From NCBI GenBank assembly GCA_964454745.1, contig CAYVUI010000150.1, positions 1 through 8,471 on the forward strand: a stretch of 8,471 bases of DNA, read 5' to 3'. A model generated the notes under the pieces. The model was not told the DNA's origin. It saw only the letters and a program-made list of their open reading frames with translations, and searched no databases. This DNA comes from CAYVUI01 sp964454745. Lineage in GTDB: Bacteria; Planctomycetota; Phycisphaerae; Sedimentisphaerales; Anaerohalosphaeraceae. Shown piece after piece: positions 1 through 4,909 of the stretch (the stretch's first letter is position 1; every line of letters starts with the position of its first letter). The position numbers and the translations under genes were made by a program.

Positions 1-1026
1 ATTAATACCGCACACGTTGAGTACGAGACGGAGAACCGTCACTACGCTCACGTTGACTGTCCGGGTCACGCGGACTATGTAAAGAACATGATCACCGGTG
101 CGGCCCAGATGGACGGTGCGATCCTGGTGGTTGCGGCCAGTGACGGCCCGATGCCCCAGACTCGCGAGCACATCCTCCTGGCTCGCCAGGTTAACGTGCC
201 GAAGATCGTTGTTTTCATGAACAAGGTTGACCAGGTGGACGATCCGGAGCTGATCGAGCTGGTAGAAATGGAGCTTCGTGAACTTCTGGACGCTTACGAA
301 TTCCCCGGTGACGAGATTCCGATCATCCAGGGTTCTGCCCTGGCTGCCTTGGATTCCGAGGGTAAAGATGACGAGGCTTGCAAGTGCATCGACGAGTTGA
401 TGGCGGCTGTGGATGAGTACATTCCGATTCCGGAACGCGCGGTCGACCAGGACTTCCTGATGCCGGTTGAGGACGTGTTCAGCATTAAGGGCCGCGGTAC
501 CGTGGGTACCGGCCGTATTGAGCGCGGTATTGTGAAGGTCGGTGACGAAGTGGAGATCGTTGGTCTGTCTGACGAGGTTCGCAAGACGACGGTTACCGGT
601 GTTGAGATGTTTAACAAGACACTGAACGAAGGCCAGGCGGGTGACAATGTGGGCCTGCTGGTTCGTGGTGTTGAAAAGAAGGATATGGAACGCGGCCAGG
701 TGGTTGCCAAGCCGGGTTCGATCACGCCTCACACGCACTTTATTGCCGAGGTTTACGTCTTAAAGAAAGAGGAAGGCGGGCGTCATACCCCGTTCTTCGC
801 GGGCTACCGTCCGCAGTTCTTCTTCCGTACGACGGACGTAACCGGTGCGGTAAACAAGATCATGAGCCGCGAGGGCAAAGAAGTTGAAATGTGTATGCCC
901 GGCGACAACATCGAGATGGAAGTAGAAATTATTTCCAAGATCGCGATGGAAGACGGTCTTCGTTTCGCCATTCGTGAAGGCGGCCGTACGGTAGGTGCGG
1001 GTGTTGTCACGAAGGTTATTAAATAA
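1..1026 (+). CDS. tuf: Translation elongation factor Tu (EF-Tu), 5'-truncated by the window edge
   Basis: EF-Tu is the GTPase that carries aminoacyl-tRNA to the ribosomal A site in the cytoplasm. The frame is open from base 1 and ends at TAA 1024-1026, giving 341 visible residues. By alignment with E. coli from memory, residue 1 corresponds to mature position 62, so the P-loop and switch I threonine lie upstream and about 62 codons are missing. Visible G-domain motifs are DCPGH (residues 19-23, G3, with the catalytic histidine), NKVD (74-77, G4) and GSAL (111-114, G5). Domain II begins near residue 149 (DQDFLMPVEDVFS) and domain III near 243. The end, FAIREGGRTVGAGVVTKVIK, is typical of the family. 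Domain III has a loop about five residues longer than in E. coli (AVNKIMSREGKEVEM, about 282-296). GRGTVVTGR of E. coli reads GRGTVGTGR here. ATG codons inside this frame, such as 88, are internal and not the start. Identity is certain; whether the genome has a second tuf copy cannot be seen. Confidence 0.98.
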   Translation: MNTAHVEYETENRHYAHVDCPGHADYVKNMITGAAQMDGAILVVAASDGPMPQTREHILLARQVNVPKIVVFMNKVDQVDDPELIELVEMELRELLDAYEFPGDEIPIIQGSALAALDSEGKDDEACKCIDELMAAVDEYIPIPERAVDQDFLMPVEDVFSIKGRGTVGTGRIERGIVKVGDEVEIVGLSDEVRKTTVTGVEMFNKTLNEGQAGDNVGLLVRGVEKKDMERGQVVAKPGSITPHTHFIAEVYVLKKEEGGRHTPFFAGYRPQFFFRTTDVTGAVNKIMSREGKEVEMCMPGDNIEMEVEIISKIAMEDGLRFAIREGGRTVGAGVVTKVIK

Positions 1027-1051
1027 GGTATTTGATTTGAACGGCTCTTGT

Positions 1052-1082
1052 CCTGCCGGGTCGGCAACCCCGGTCCGGCGGG
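1052..1082 (+). promoter_or_regulatory. GC-rich hairpin in the tuf-rpmG spacer
   Basis: Bases 1052-1064 pair with 1070-1082 around a five-base loop (1065-1069). This makes 13 bp, three of them G-U in RNA. The stem is followed by GGAG and then TCTTTT (1087-1092). It lies 25 bases after the tuf stop. The uridines begin several bases beyond the stem, so it is not a textbook intrinsic terminator. A leaky terminator or attenuator that lowers expression of rpmG and later genes relative to tuf, or a 3'-end stabiliser for tuf mRNA, would fit. Function is inferred. Confidence 0.4.
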
Positions 1083-1107
1083 GGAGTCTTTTGGAAACCA
1101 GCTCCCG

Positions 1108-1126
1108 GGCCGGGCGAAGCCTGGTC
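1108..1126 (+). promoter_or_regulatory. Second hairpin in the tuf-rpmG spacer, next to the rpmG ribosome binding site
   Basis: Bases 1108-1115 pair with 1119-1126 (two G-U pairs) around a GAA triloop, directly followed by TTTA and then the GAGGG of the rpmG ribosome binding site at 1131-1135. An alternative fold pairs ACCAG (1097-1101) with CTGGT (1121-1125). The short uridine run makes it at best a weak terminator. Its closeness to the Shine-Dalgarno sequence allows an effect on rpmG translation. Function is inferred. Confidence 0.3.
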
Positions 1127-1143
1127 TTTAGAGGGTTTGTAGA

Positions 1144-1311
1144 ATGGCAAAAGCTGTAAAACGAGAAAATGTCTGGCTTGAATGTAAGGAATGCGGCAGC
1201 CGGAACTATCGGACGAGTGTGAATGTGCAGGGCGGCGTGCCCAAACTGACTCTGAACAAGTTCTGCCGGGCGGAACGCAAGCGCACAGAGCACAAGATCC
1301 GCAGGAAATAA
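1144..1311 (+). CDS. rpmG: 50S ribosomal protein L33
   Basis: L33 is a small protein of the large ribosomal subunit near the E site. This gene encodes 55 residues, the usual length, starting MAKAVKRENVWLECKECGSR and ending HKIRRK. ATG 1144 is preceded by GAGGG at 1131-1135 with eight bases of spacing. The protein resembles the zinc-ribbon (C+) type: the first pair of ligands, C14 and C17, is intact. The second knuckle, usually CxxC, reads C-R-A-E at 41-44, so only three of four cysteines remain. This is either a degenerating zinc site or one using another ligand. It lies between tuf and tRNA-Trp, and the order rpmG-tRNA-Trp-secE-nusG is common in bacteria. The gene is too short to show up in a length-filtered ORF search but is clear by sequence and context. 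Confidence 0.96.
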   Translation: MAKAVKRENVWLECKECGSRNYRTSVNVQGGVPKLTLNKFCRAERKRTEHKIRRK

Positions 1312-1316
1312 CTTTC

Positions 1317-1389
1317 AGGCCAGTAGCTCAATTGGGAGAGCAACGGTCTCCAAAACCGTAGGTTGGGGGTTCGAATCCCTCCTGGCCTG
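1317..1389 (+). tRNA. tRNA-Trp (anticodon CCA)
   Basis: A complete cloverleaf of 73 bases can be folded by hand. The acceptor stem is AGGCCAG (1317-1323) with CTGGCCT (1382-1388) and discriminator G1389. The D stem is GCTC/GAGC. The anticodon stem is ACGGT/ACCGT with loop CTCCAAA, so the anticodon is CCA, reading UGG. The variable loop is AGGTT. The T stem is GGGGG/CCCTC (one G-U) with loop TTCGAAT. The 3' CCA is not encoded (the DNA continues TTTT), so it must be added by the nucleotidyltransferase. It begins five bases after the rpmG stop. With no visible promoter of its own, it is presumably released from the rpmG-secE transcript by RNase P and 3' processing. Confidence 0.97.
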
Positions 1390-1481
1390 TTTTGGCATGA
1401 GGGTTTTTGAGCCGGGATGCTGATGCGGCAGCGGTTGAACGCGAGATTGAGTTTGATCTTAAAGAGTGGACGGCAGTATTT

Positions 1482-1862
1482 ATGGAAATGAAAATTTATA
1501 AAAGCGGTCAGGGATACAATACCCGGTTATGGACGGGTATTATTCTGTTCGCGATTATTGCAGTGGGCTGTTATCGTCTTCACGGGATTCTGGCCGAGAG
1601 CAATATCTGGGTTCAGAACCTGGTTCCGGCCGTTCTTTGTGCGGGCCTTGGATTTGTGATTTTCTGGATCCTGAATAAGCCGAATATCGCTGATTTTATG
1701 ATCGCATCGGAAGGGGAGATCAAGAAGGTTTCCTGGTCGAGCCGTACGGAGATTGCGATTTCGACGTTTATCGTGATCCTGGTTGTCGTGCTGATGTGTA
1801 TTGTGCTTTGGCTGGTGGATATGGGATTCCAGCTTCTGTTTCAAAGCATTGGAATCTATTAA
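1482..1862 (+). CDS. secE: Preprotein translocase subunit SecE
   Basis: SecE is the essential clamp subunit of the SecYEG channel in the inner membrane. From ATG 1482 the product has 126 residues. There are three predicted hydrophobic segments: about 18-37 (GIILFAIIAVGCYRLHGIL), 45-64 and 93-116. Between the last two lies the conserved amphipathic stretch with EIKKVSWSSRTE (79-90), the family signature. Many bacteria have a one-helix SecE of about 60 residues; this is the longer three-helix form, as in E. coli. The start is uncertain. ATG 1482 and ATG 1488 both lack a well-placed Shine-Dalgarno sequence, the nearest purine run being at 1463-1466. The same frame is open back to TTG 1407, which would add 25 charged residues, but there GAGGG (1399-1403) is only three bases from the codon. 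I chose 1482 because MEMKIYKSGQGYNTR looks like a normal N-terminus. nusG follows after a short gap. Confidence 0.93.
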   Translation: MEMKIYKSGQGYNTRLWTGIILFAIIAVGCYRLHGILAESNIWVQNLVPAVLCAGLGFVIFWILNKPNIADFMIASEGEIKKVSWSSRTEIAISTFIVILVVVLMCIVLWLVDMGFQLLFQSIGIY

Positions 1863-1876
1863 CCGCAAGCGTGTCT

Positions 1877-1881
1877 GGAGG
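1877..1881 (+). promoter_or_regulatory. Shine-Dalgarno sequence deciding the nusG start
   Basis: GGAGG is the strongest ribosome binding site near nusG. It is two bases from ATG 1884 (too close), eight from GTG 1890 (ideal) and fourteen from ATG 1896 (too far). This spacing favours GTG 1890. Confidence 0.6.
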
Positions 1882-1889
1882 ACATGACC

Positions 1890-2438
1890 GTGGCCATGCA
1901 ATGGTACGTATTACGCGTAGCCTCAAACAAGGAAGAACAAGTCCGTGACTCACTGACGCATAAGATGAAAGTCGAGGGCGTCGAGCGGGTTGGGCGGATC
2001 ATGGTGCCTGTTGAACAGGTCAAGCGGATTCGCGCGGGCAAACAGCGTGTGCATAAGCGCAAGCTGTACCCGGGGTATGTCTTCATGGAAATGGAACCGA
2101 GCGATGACGGGCGTATTCCCGACGAGGCCTGGTTTATTATTAAAGAAACGATGGGCGTAGGTGATTTTATCGGTACGGAGGGGATTCCGACGCCGATGCG
2201 TGACACGGATGTCGCGAAGATGCTCCAGGAAGTGGAGAAGCCCGAAGATTCGCCGAGTATCAAGGTGGACTTTGAGAAGGGCGATGTTGTCAAGATTCGC
2301 GAAGGTGCGTTTGAGAACTTCGAAGGGAGTGTCGAAGAGATCGACCCGGAACGCGGAATTGTAAAAGTGATTGTAACGATATTTGGACGCAGTACTCCGC
2401 TGGATATCGAGTACTGGCAGATCGAGAAGGTCAGTTAG
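1890..2438 (+). CDS. nusG: Transcription termination/antitermination factor NusG
   Basis: NusG binds RNA polymerase across the cleft, modulates pausing, and links it to Rho or to ribosomal protein S10. The product is about 182 residues, the normal length. The NGN domain covers roughly residues 3-112, starting with the family-typical MQWYVLRVASNKEEQVRDSL and containing LYPGYVF at 59-65, part of the polymerase-binding face. The KOW domain covers about 126-180, with FEKGDVVKIREGAFENFEG and IFGRSTPLDIEYWQIEKV. No extra domain is inserted between NGN and KOW. The GTG start at 1890 is chosen on Shine-Dalgarno spacing. ATG 1884 would add two residues and ATG 1896 would remove two. It follows secE closely, and rplK starts 46 bases after its TAG stop at 2436-2438. 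Identity is certain; only the exact start is open. Confidence 0.97.
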   Translation: MAMQWYVLRVASNKEEQVRDSLTHKMKVEGVERVGRIMVPVEQVKRIRAGKQRVHKRKLYPGYVFMEMEPSDDGRIPDEAWFIIKETMGVGDFIGTEGIPTPMRDTDVAKMLQEVEKPEDSPSIKVDFEKGDVVKIREGAFENFEGSVEEIDPERGIVKVIVTIFGRSTPLDIEYWQIEKVS

Positions 2439-2484
2439 GGATTGGGCCGACTCGGCAGGGCGCGAGAGAGCAAAGGGTAATTCG

Positions 2485-2907
2485 ATGGCAAAAGAAATCA
2501 CGGGAAAAATTAAACTCCAGGCCCCGGGCGGCCAGGCGACACCGGCACCTCCGATTGGACCTGCACTGGGTCAGCATGGTGTGAATATCGGTCAGTTTGT
2601 ACAGCAGTTCAACGAGCGGACACGTGAACTCAACGGGACGACGGTTCCGGTAGAGATTACGGTGTACGGCGACCGCAGTTTTGATTTTATCGTCAAGAGC
2701 CCCCCGGCGGCGGTTCTGCTCAAGCAGAAAGCCGGCCTGGCCAAGGGCAGCGGTGTTCCGAACAAGGAAAAAGTGGGCAAGGTGACCAAGGCACAGGTCC
2801 GCGAGATTTCGGAAATGAAGATCAACGACCTTAACGCTTTTGATATGGACCACGCGGACCGGATCATCGAGGGTACGGCCCGCAGCATGGGGATCGAAGT
2901 CGAGTAG
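2485..2907 (+). CDS. rplK: 50S ribosomal protein L11
   Basis: L11 forms the base of the ribosomal stalk with 23S rRNA helices 43/44, in the GTPase-associated centre contacted by EF-Tu and EF-G. The product has 140 residues, about the usual 141-142. The N-terminal domain carries PAPPIGPALGQHGVNIGQF (20-38), including P23 and P26 where thiostrepton-type antibiotics contact the protein. The C-terminal RNA-binding domain runs from about 72 and ends with IEGTARSMGIEVE. The start at ATG 2485 is set by MAKEITGKIKLQ, the normal N-terminus, and by AAAGGG at 2472-2477 with seven bases of spacing. The frame is open back to 2383, but that part overlaps the nusG end and has no L11 similarity. rplA, for the L1 protein, follows after a 123-base spacer. 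Confidence 0.98.
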   Translation: MAKEITGKIKLQAPGGQATPAPPIGPALGQHGVNIGQFVQQFNERTRELNGTTVPVEITVYGDRSFDFIVKSPPAAVLLKQKAGLAKGSGVPNKEKVGKVTKAQVREISEMKINDLNAFDMDHADRIIEGTARSMGIEVE

Positions 2908-2928
2908 CTCTTTTTGAGGTGACGGGGG

Positions 2929-2948
2929 AATGGTCTTCACGGGCCATT
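2929..2948 (+). promoter_or_regulatory. Hairpin in the rplK-rplA spacer
   Basis: Bases 2929-2936 pair with 2941-2948 (AATGGTCT with GGGCCATT, two of eight pairs G-U) around a TCAC loop. It sits 21 bases after the rplK stop and has no uridine run after it, so it is not a terminator. The rest of the 123-base spacer (2908-3030) holds nothing I can name apart from the rplA ribosome binding site. A role in L1 feedback control is possible but cannot be shown from the sequence. Confidence 0.25.
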
Positions 2949-3018
2949 GCCACAACATACGAATTTGGATCGCGTACCACGGCGAGAACAGTGGGAGAGT
3001 AAAAGATGTTTTATTCGC

Positions 3019-3022
3019 GGAG
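3019..3022 (+). promoter_or_regulatory. Shine-Dalgarno sequence deciding the rplA start
   Basis: GGAG lies eight bases before ATG 3031. The upstream in-frame ATG codons (2947 and 3006) lack such a site, so this supports the shorter L1 protein. Confidence 0.6.
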
Positions 3023-3030
3023 AAAATGTT

Positions 3031-3705
3031 ATGAGATCTCGAAGTAAACGATACAAAAAGGATGCTGAACAGGCCAGCCAGGAAGTATTACAGCTTCCGG
3101 ACGCGGTCAAGAAGATCAAGTCTTTCGCCACGACCAAGTTCGATCAGAGTGTGGATTGCGTGATGCACCTCGGGATCGATCCCAAGCAGGCGGACCAGAT
3201 GATTCGCGGTTCGATCAGCCTTCCCAACGGAATCGGCAAGAGCAAGAAGGTAATTGCCTTTTGTGAAGAAGCGGACGAAGCGAAGGCCGCCGGAGCGATC
3301 GAAGCCGGTGCAGATGAACTGGTGGAGAAGGTCGCGGGCGGATGGATGGATTTTGATGTGGCGATCGCCTCTCCCAAGCTGATGGGCAAGGTCGGTAAGC
3401 TCGGTCGTGTCCTGGGGCCGCAGGGCAAGATGCCTTCTCCCAAGAACGGGACCGTCACGCCGGAAGTCGTGACCGCGGTCAAGGAGTTCAGTGCCGGTAA
3501 GATCGAGTTTCGCAATGACTCGGGCGGCAATGTTCACGCGGTTGTCGGCAAGGTGAGTTTTGATGAGCAGAAGCTGCTGGAGAATGTCCAGGCGTTTATC
3601 AATCATATTCTCGGTATGCGTCCGGCCAGTACAAAGGGTGCGTTTGTCAAGCGAGTCTGTTTGAGTGCGACGATGAGTCCGAGTGTAAATGTTTCGGTTT
3701 CGTAA
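3031..3705 (+). CDS. rplA: 50S ribosomal protein L1
   Basis: L1 builds the mobile L1 stalk of the 50S subunit, which guides deacylated tRNA out of the E site. In many bacteria it also represses its own operon by binding mRNA. The product has 224 residues, slightly short of the usual 230-235. Domain I is split: residues 1 to about 66 and 155-224 surround domain II. Signatures are TKFDQSVDCVMHLGIDPKQ (35-53), MIRGSISLPNGIGK (57-70), the highly conserved LGRVLGPQGKMPSPKNGTVT (124-143) and the C-terminal GKVSFDEQKLLENVQAFI (173-190) with STKGAFVKRVCLSATM (200-215). ATG 3031 is chosen because of the GGAG at 3019-3022 and because MRSRSKRYKK begins where L1 proteins begin. The frame continues 28 codons upstream without family similarity. 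rplJ starts 38 bases after its stop. Confidence 0.98.
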   Translation: MRSRSKRYKKDAEQASQEVLQLPDAVKKIKSFATTKFDQSVDCVMHLGIDPKQADQMIRGSISLPNGIGKSKKVIAFCEEADEAKAAGAIEAGADELVEKVAGGWMDFDVAIASPKLMGKVGKLGRVLGPQGKMPSPKNGTVTPEVVTAVKEFSAGKIEFRNDSGGNVHAVVGKVSFDEQKLLENVQAFINHILGMRPASTKGAFVKRVCLSATMSPSVNVSVS

Positions 3706-3707
3706 CG

Positions 3708-3723
3708 GCCGGGTAAACCTGGC
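3708..3723 (+). promoter_or_regulatory. Short hairpin in the rplA-rplJ spacer
   Basis: GCCGGG (3708-3713) pairs with CCTGGC (3718-3723), with one G-U, around a TAAA tetraloop, three bases after the rplA stop. The following CGAGACTATAAAGGTG contains the rplJ Shine-Dalgarno sequence AAAGGTG (3732-3738). The whole spacer is only 38 bases, much shorter than the roughly 140-base L10 leader known in other bacteria, so that leader in its usual form is absent here. Confidence 0.3.
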
Positions 3724-3743
3724 GAGACTATAAAGGTGCGATT

Positions 3744-4277
3744 ATGAGCAAATTTGTAAAAGAATTAATTCAGCAGGAATACGAGAAGGCCTTTGAGGGG
3801 ACCCGCTCTTTTGTCGTGGTAAGTACCAAGGGCATTACGGGCAATCAGAATAACGAGATGCGCGGCGAGTTGTCCAAGAAGGACATTAAGCTGGCCGTGG
3901 TCAAGAATTCGCTGATGCGCCGGGCGCTGACGAAGCTGGACCTGGCCGCGGCGTCGAGCCTATTCATGGCCGGTCCGTGTACGATTTGCTACGGCGGTGA
4001 CAGCGCGGTGGATATTGCCAAGGAACTGGTGGATTGGGCGAAGAAGCTCAAGGTGATGGAACTTAAGGGTGCCTTCATCGAGGGCACGATCATGGAGGGT
4101 GAAGAAGGGGTCAAGGACCTCTCGAAGATGCCGACGCGTGCGGAGCTCCAGGGTCAGATTGTTACGCTTGCTCTCTCTCCGGGCCGCAAGGTGGCCGGTG
4201 CGATTGCCGGACCTGGCGGACTCGTGGCCGGGTGCATCAAGGGACTGGTCGAAAAGCTCGAAGACGAAGCGGCCTGA
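3744..4277 (+). CDS. rplJ: 50S ribosomal protein L10
   Basis: L10 anchors the L7/L12 dimers to the ribosome next to L11, making the flexible stalk that recruits translation factors. The product has 177 residues, in the usual range of 165-180. The N-terminal rRNA-binding domain includes RSFVVVSTKGITGNQNNEMR (21-40), DIKLAVVKNSLMRRAL (47-62, compare the family's KNTLLRRAL) and LKGAFIEG (107-114). The C-terminal helix that holds L7/L12 dimers is GLVAGCIKGLVEKLEDEAA (159-177). ATG 3744 has AAAGGTG five bases upstream. Its partner gene rplL follows after a 125-base spacer, longer than usual for this pair. In other bacteria L10 bound to L7/L12 represses translation of this gene pair. No standard leader for that is visible upstream, so control may differ here. 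Confidence 0.98.
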   Translation: MSKFVKELIQQEYEKAFEGTRSFVVVSTKGITGNQNNEMRGELSKKDIKLAVVKNSLMRRALTKLDLAAASSLFMAGPCTICYGGDSAVDIAKELVDWAKKLKVMELKGAFIEGTIMEGEEGVKDLSKMPTRAELQGQIVTLALSPGRKVAGAIAGPGGLVAGCIKGLVEKLEDEAA

Positions 4278-4328
4278 TTGGTTTACTAAACAGGATATTG
4301 GATACAAATATTTGTTTTGCGGCTGCCC

Positions 4329-4375
4329 CGGCACCGGGTTAAACGAGACGGCGTAGTTTCGGCACCTGCGAGACG
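4329..4375 (+). promoter_or_regulatory. Paired repeat and competing hairpins upstream of rplL
   Basis: The rplJ-rplL spacer has a direct repeat made of two blocks: CGGCACC at 4329-4335 and 4360-4366, each followed by CGAGACG at 4344-4350 and 4369-4375. GTTTCG at 4356-4361 is complementary (with one G-U) to both copies of CGAGAC. It can therefore form a hairpin with the upstream copy (loop six bases) or with the downstream copy (loop seven), but not both. The downstream form ends 15 bases before the rplL Shine-Dalgarno sequence at 4390-4394. The arrangement resembles a switch between two structures, but the stems are only six pairs. The rest of the spacer (4278-4320) is AT-rich with a CAAATATTTG palindrome. 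Confidence 0.3.
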
Positions 4376-4389
4376 AAAAATAAATAAAC

Positions 4390-4394
4390 AGGAG
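4390..4394 (+). promoter_or_regulatory. Shine-Dalgarno sequence deciding the rplL start
   Basis: AGGAG lies eight bases before ATG 4403. It supports translation of the extended L7/L12 N-terminus rather than initiation at the internal ATG 4466. Confidence 0.65.
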
Positions 4395-4402
4395 TTTTTG
4401 AA

Positions 4403-4834
4403 ATGACAGAAGAAGCAGCAGTACAGGAAGGCACCGCGAGAGAATTCAGCGCGGAAATCAAGGAAATGGGTGACAAGATTGTCCAGTTGAACCTCATGCA
4501 GGCCCAGGAGCTTGCTGATTATCTTAAGGAAGTTCATGGTATCGAGCCGGCCGGCGGCGGTGCGGTTATGGTTGCAGGCCCCGCGGCAGGCGGCGCAGAA
4601 GGCGGCGAAGCGGAAGAAGAAAAGACCAGCTTCGACGTGGTTCTCAAGGAAGTCGGCGACAAGAAGATCCAGGTCATCAAGGAAGTCCGCGGCCTGACGG
4701 GTCTGGGCCTCAAGGAAGCCAAGGAACTGGTGGACAATGTGCCCAAGCCGGTGAAGGAAGGCGTCAGCAAGGACGAAGGCGAAGAGATCAAGAAGGCGCT
4801 GGAAGCGGCTGGCGCGACAGTCGAGCTTGCGTAG
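4403..4834 (+). CDS. rplL: 50S ribosomal protein L7/L12
   Basis: L7/L12 is the multi-copy stalk protein that attracts EF-Tu, EF-G, IF2 and release factors and stimulates their GTPase. The product has 143 residues against about 120-130 usually. The dimerisation and L10-binding domain corresponds to about 17-47 (AEIKEMGDKIVQLNLMQAQE and onward). The flexible hinge is Gly/Ala/Glu-rich (about 49-73). The factor-binding C-terminal domain starts at KTSFDVVLKEVGDKKIQVIK and contains the invariant GLGLKEAKELVD (100-111) and EGVSKDEGEEIKKALEAAGA. The extra length is an acidic N-terminal tail, MTEEAAVQEGTAREFS, about 15 residues. It is supported by the well-placed AGGAG, so it is probably real. It lies downstream of its partner rplJ and upstream of the structured spacer before rpoB. 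Identity is certain. Confidence 0.98.
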   Translation: MTEEAAVQEGTAREFSAEIKEMGDKIVQLNLMQAQELADYLKEVHGIEPAGGGAVMVAGPAAGGAEGGEAEEEKTSFDVVLKEVGDKKIQVIKEVRGLTGLGLKEAKELVDNVPKPVKEGVSKDEGEEIKKALEAAGATVELA

Positions 4835-4844
4835 TTTCGCCGCG

Positions 4845-4891
4845 TTTTTTGCGGGATGGGAATGTGAAACACAGGAAAAACCCGCAAAAAA
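4845..4891 (+). repeat. Inverted repeat with T-run before and A-run after, in the rplL-rpoB spacer
   Basis: TTTTTTGCGGG (4845-4855) and CCCGCAAAAAA (4881-4891) are a perfect 11-bp inverted repeat around 25 bases. Inside is a small hairpin, TGTG (4863-4866), AAA, CACA (4870-4873). The thymines come before the GC stem, the reverse of an intrinsic terminator on either strand, so it is not one in its full form. It starts 10 bases after the rplL stop. A 3'-end stabiliser or an RNase III substrate is possible. Confidence 0.35.
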
Positions 4892-4909
4892 TGAACAAGA
4901 AAGAAGATC

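Noticed and set aside
1435..1464. TTGAAC followed by CTTAAA as a secE promoter
   Set aside because: The -10 match is poor, and the gene lies directly after a tRNA in an established co-transcribed order.
2449..2459. GCCGACTCGGC palindrome between nusG and rplK
   Set aside because: A stem of four pairs is too short to call a functional element.
2383..2484. N-terminal extension of L11
   Set aside because: The open frame overlaps the end of nusG and has no L11 similarity. ATG 2485 has a good Shine-Dalgarno sequence and gives the normal length.
2947..3030. N-terminal extension of L1
   Set aside because: There is no family similarity, and GGAG before ATG 3031 gives a start at the normal place.
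4278..4318. Possible internal promoter for rplL in an AT-rich stretch (TTGGTT, then TACAAA)
   Set aside because: The boxes match the consensus poorly and the best pair is 19 bases apart. Without start-site data this is not supported.
4351..4839. The 11-base string GCGTAGTTTCG occurs in the rplJ-rplL spacer (4351-4361) and at the rplL stop (4829-4839), as if a relic of a duplicated rplL end
   Set aside because: Several exact 11-base repeats are expected by chance in a window of this size, and the flanks match only partly.
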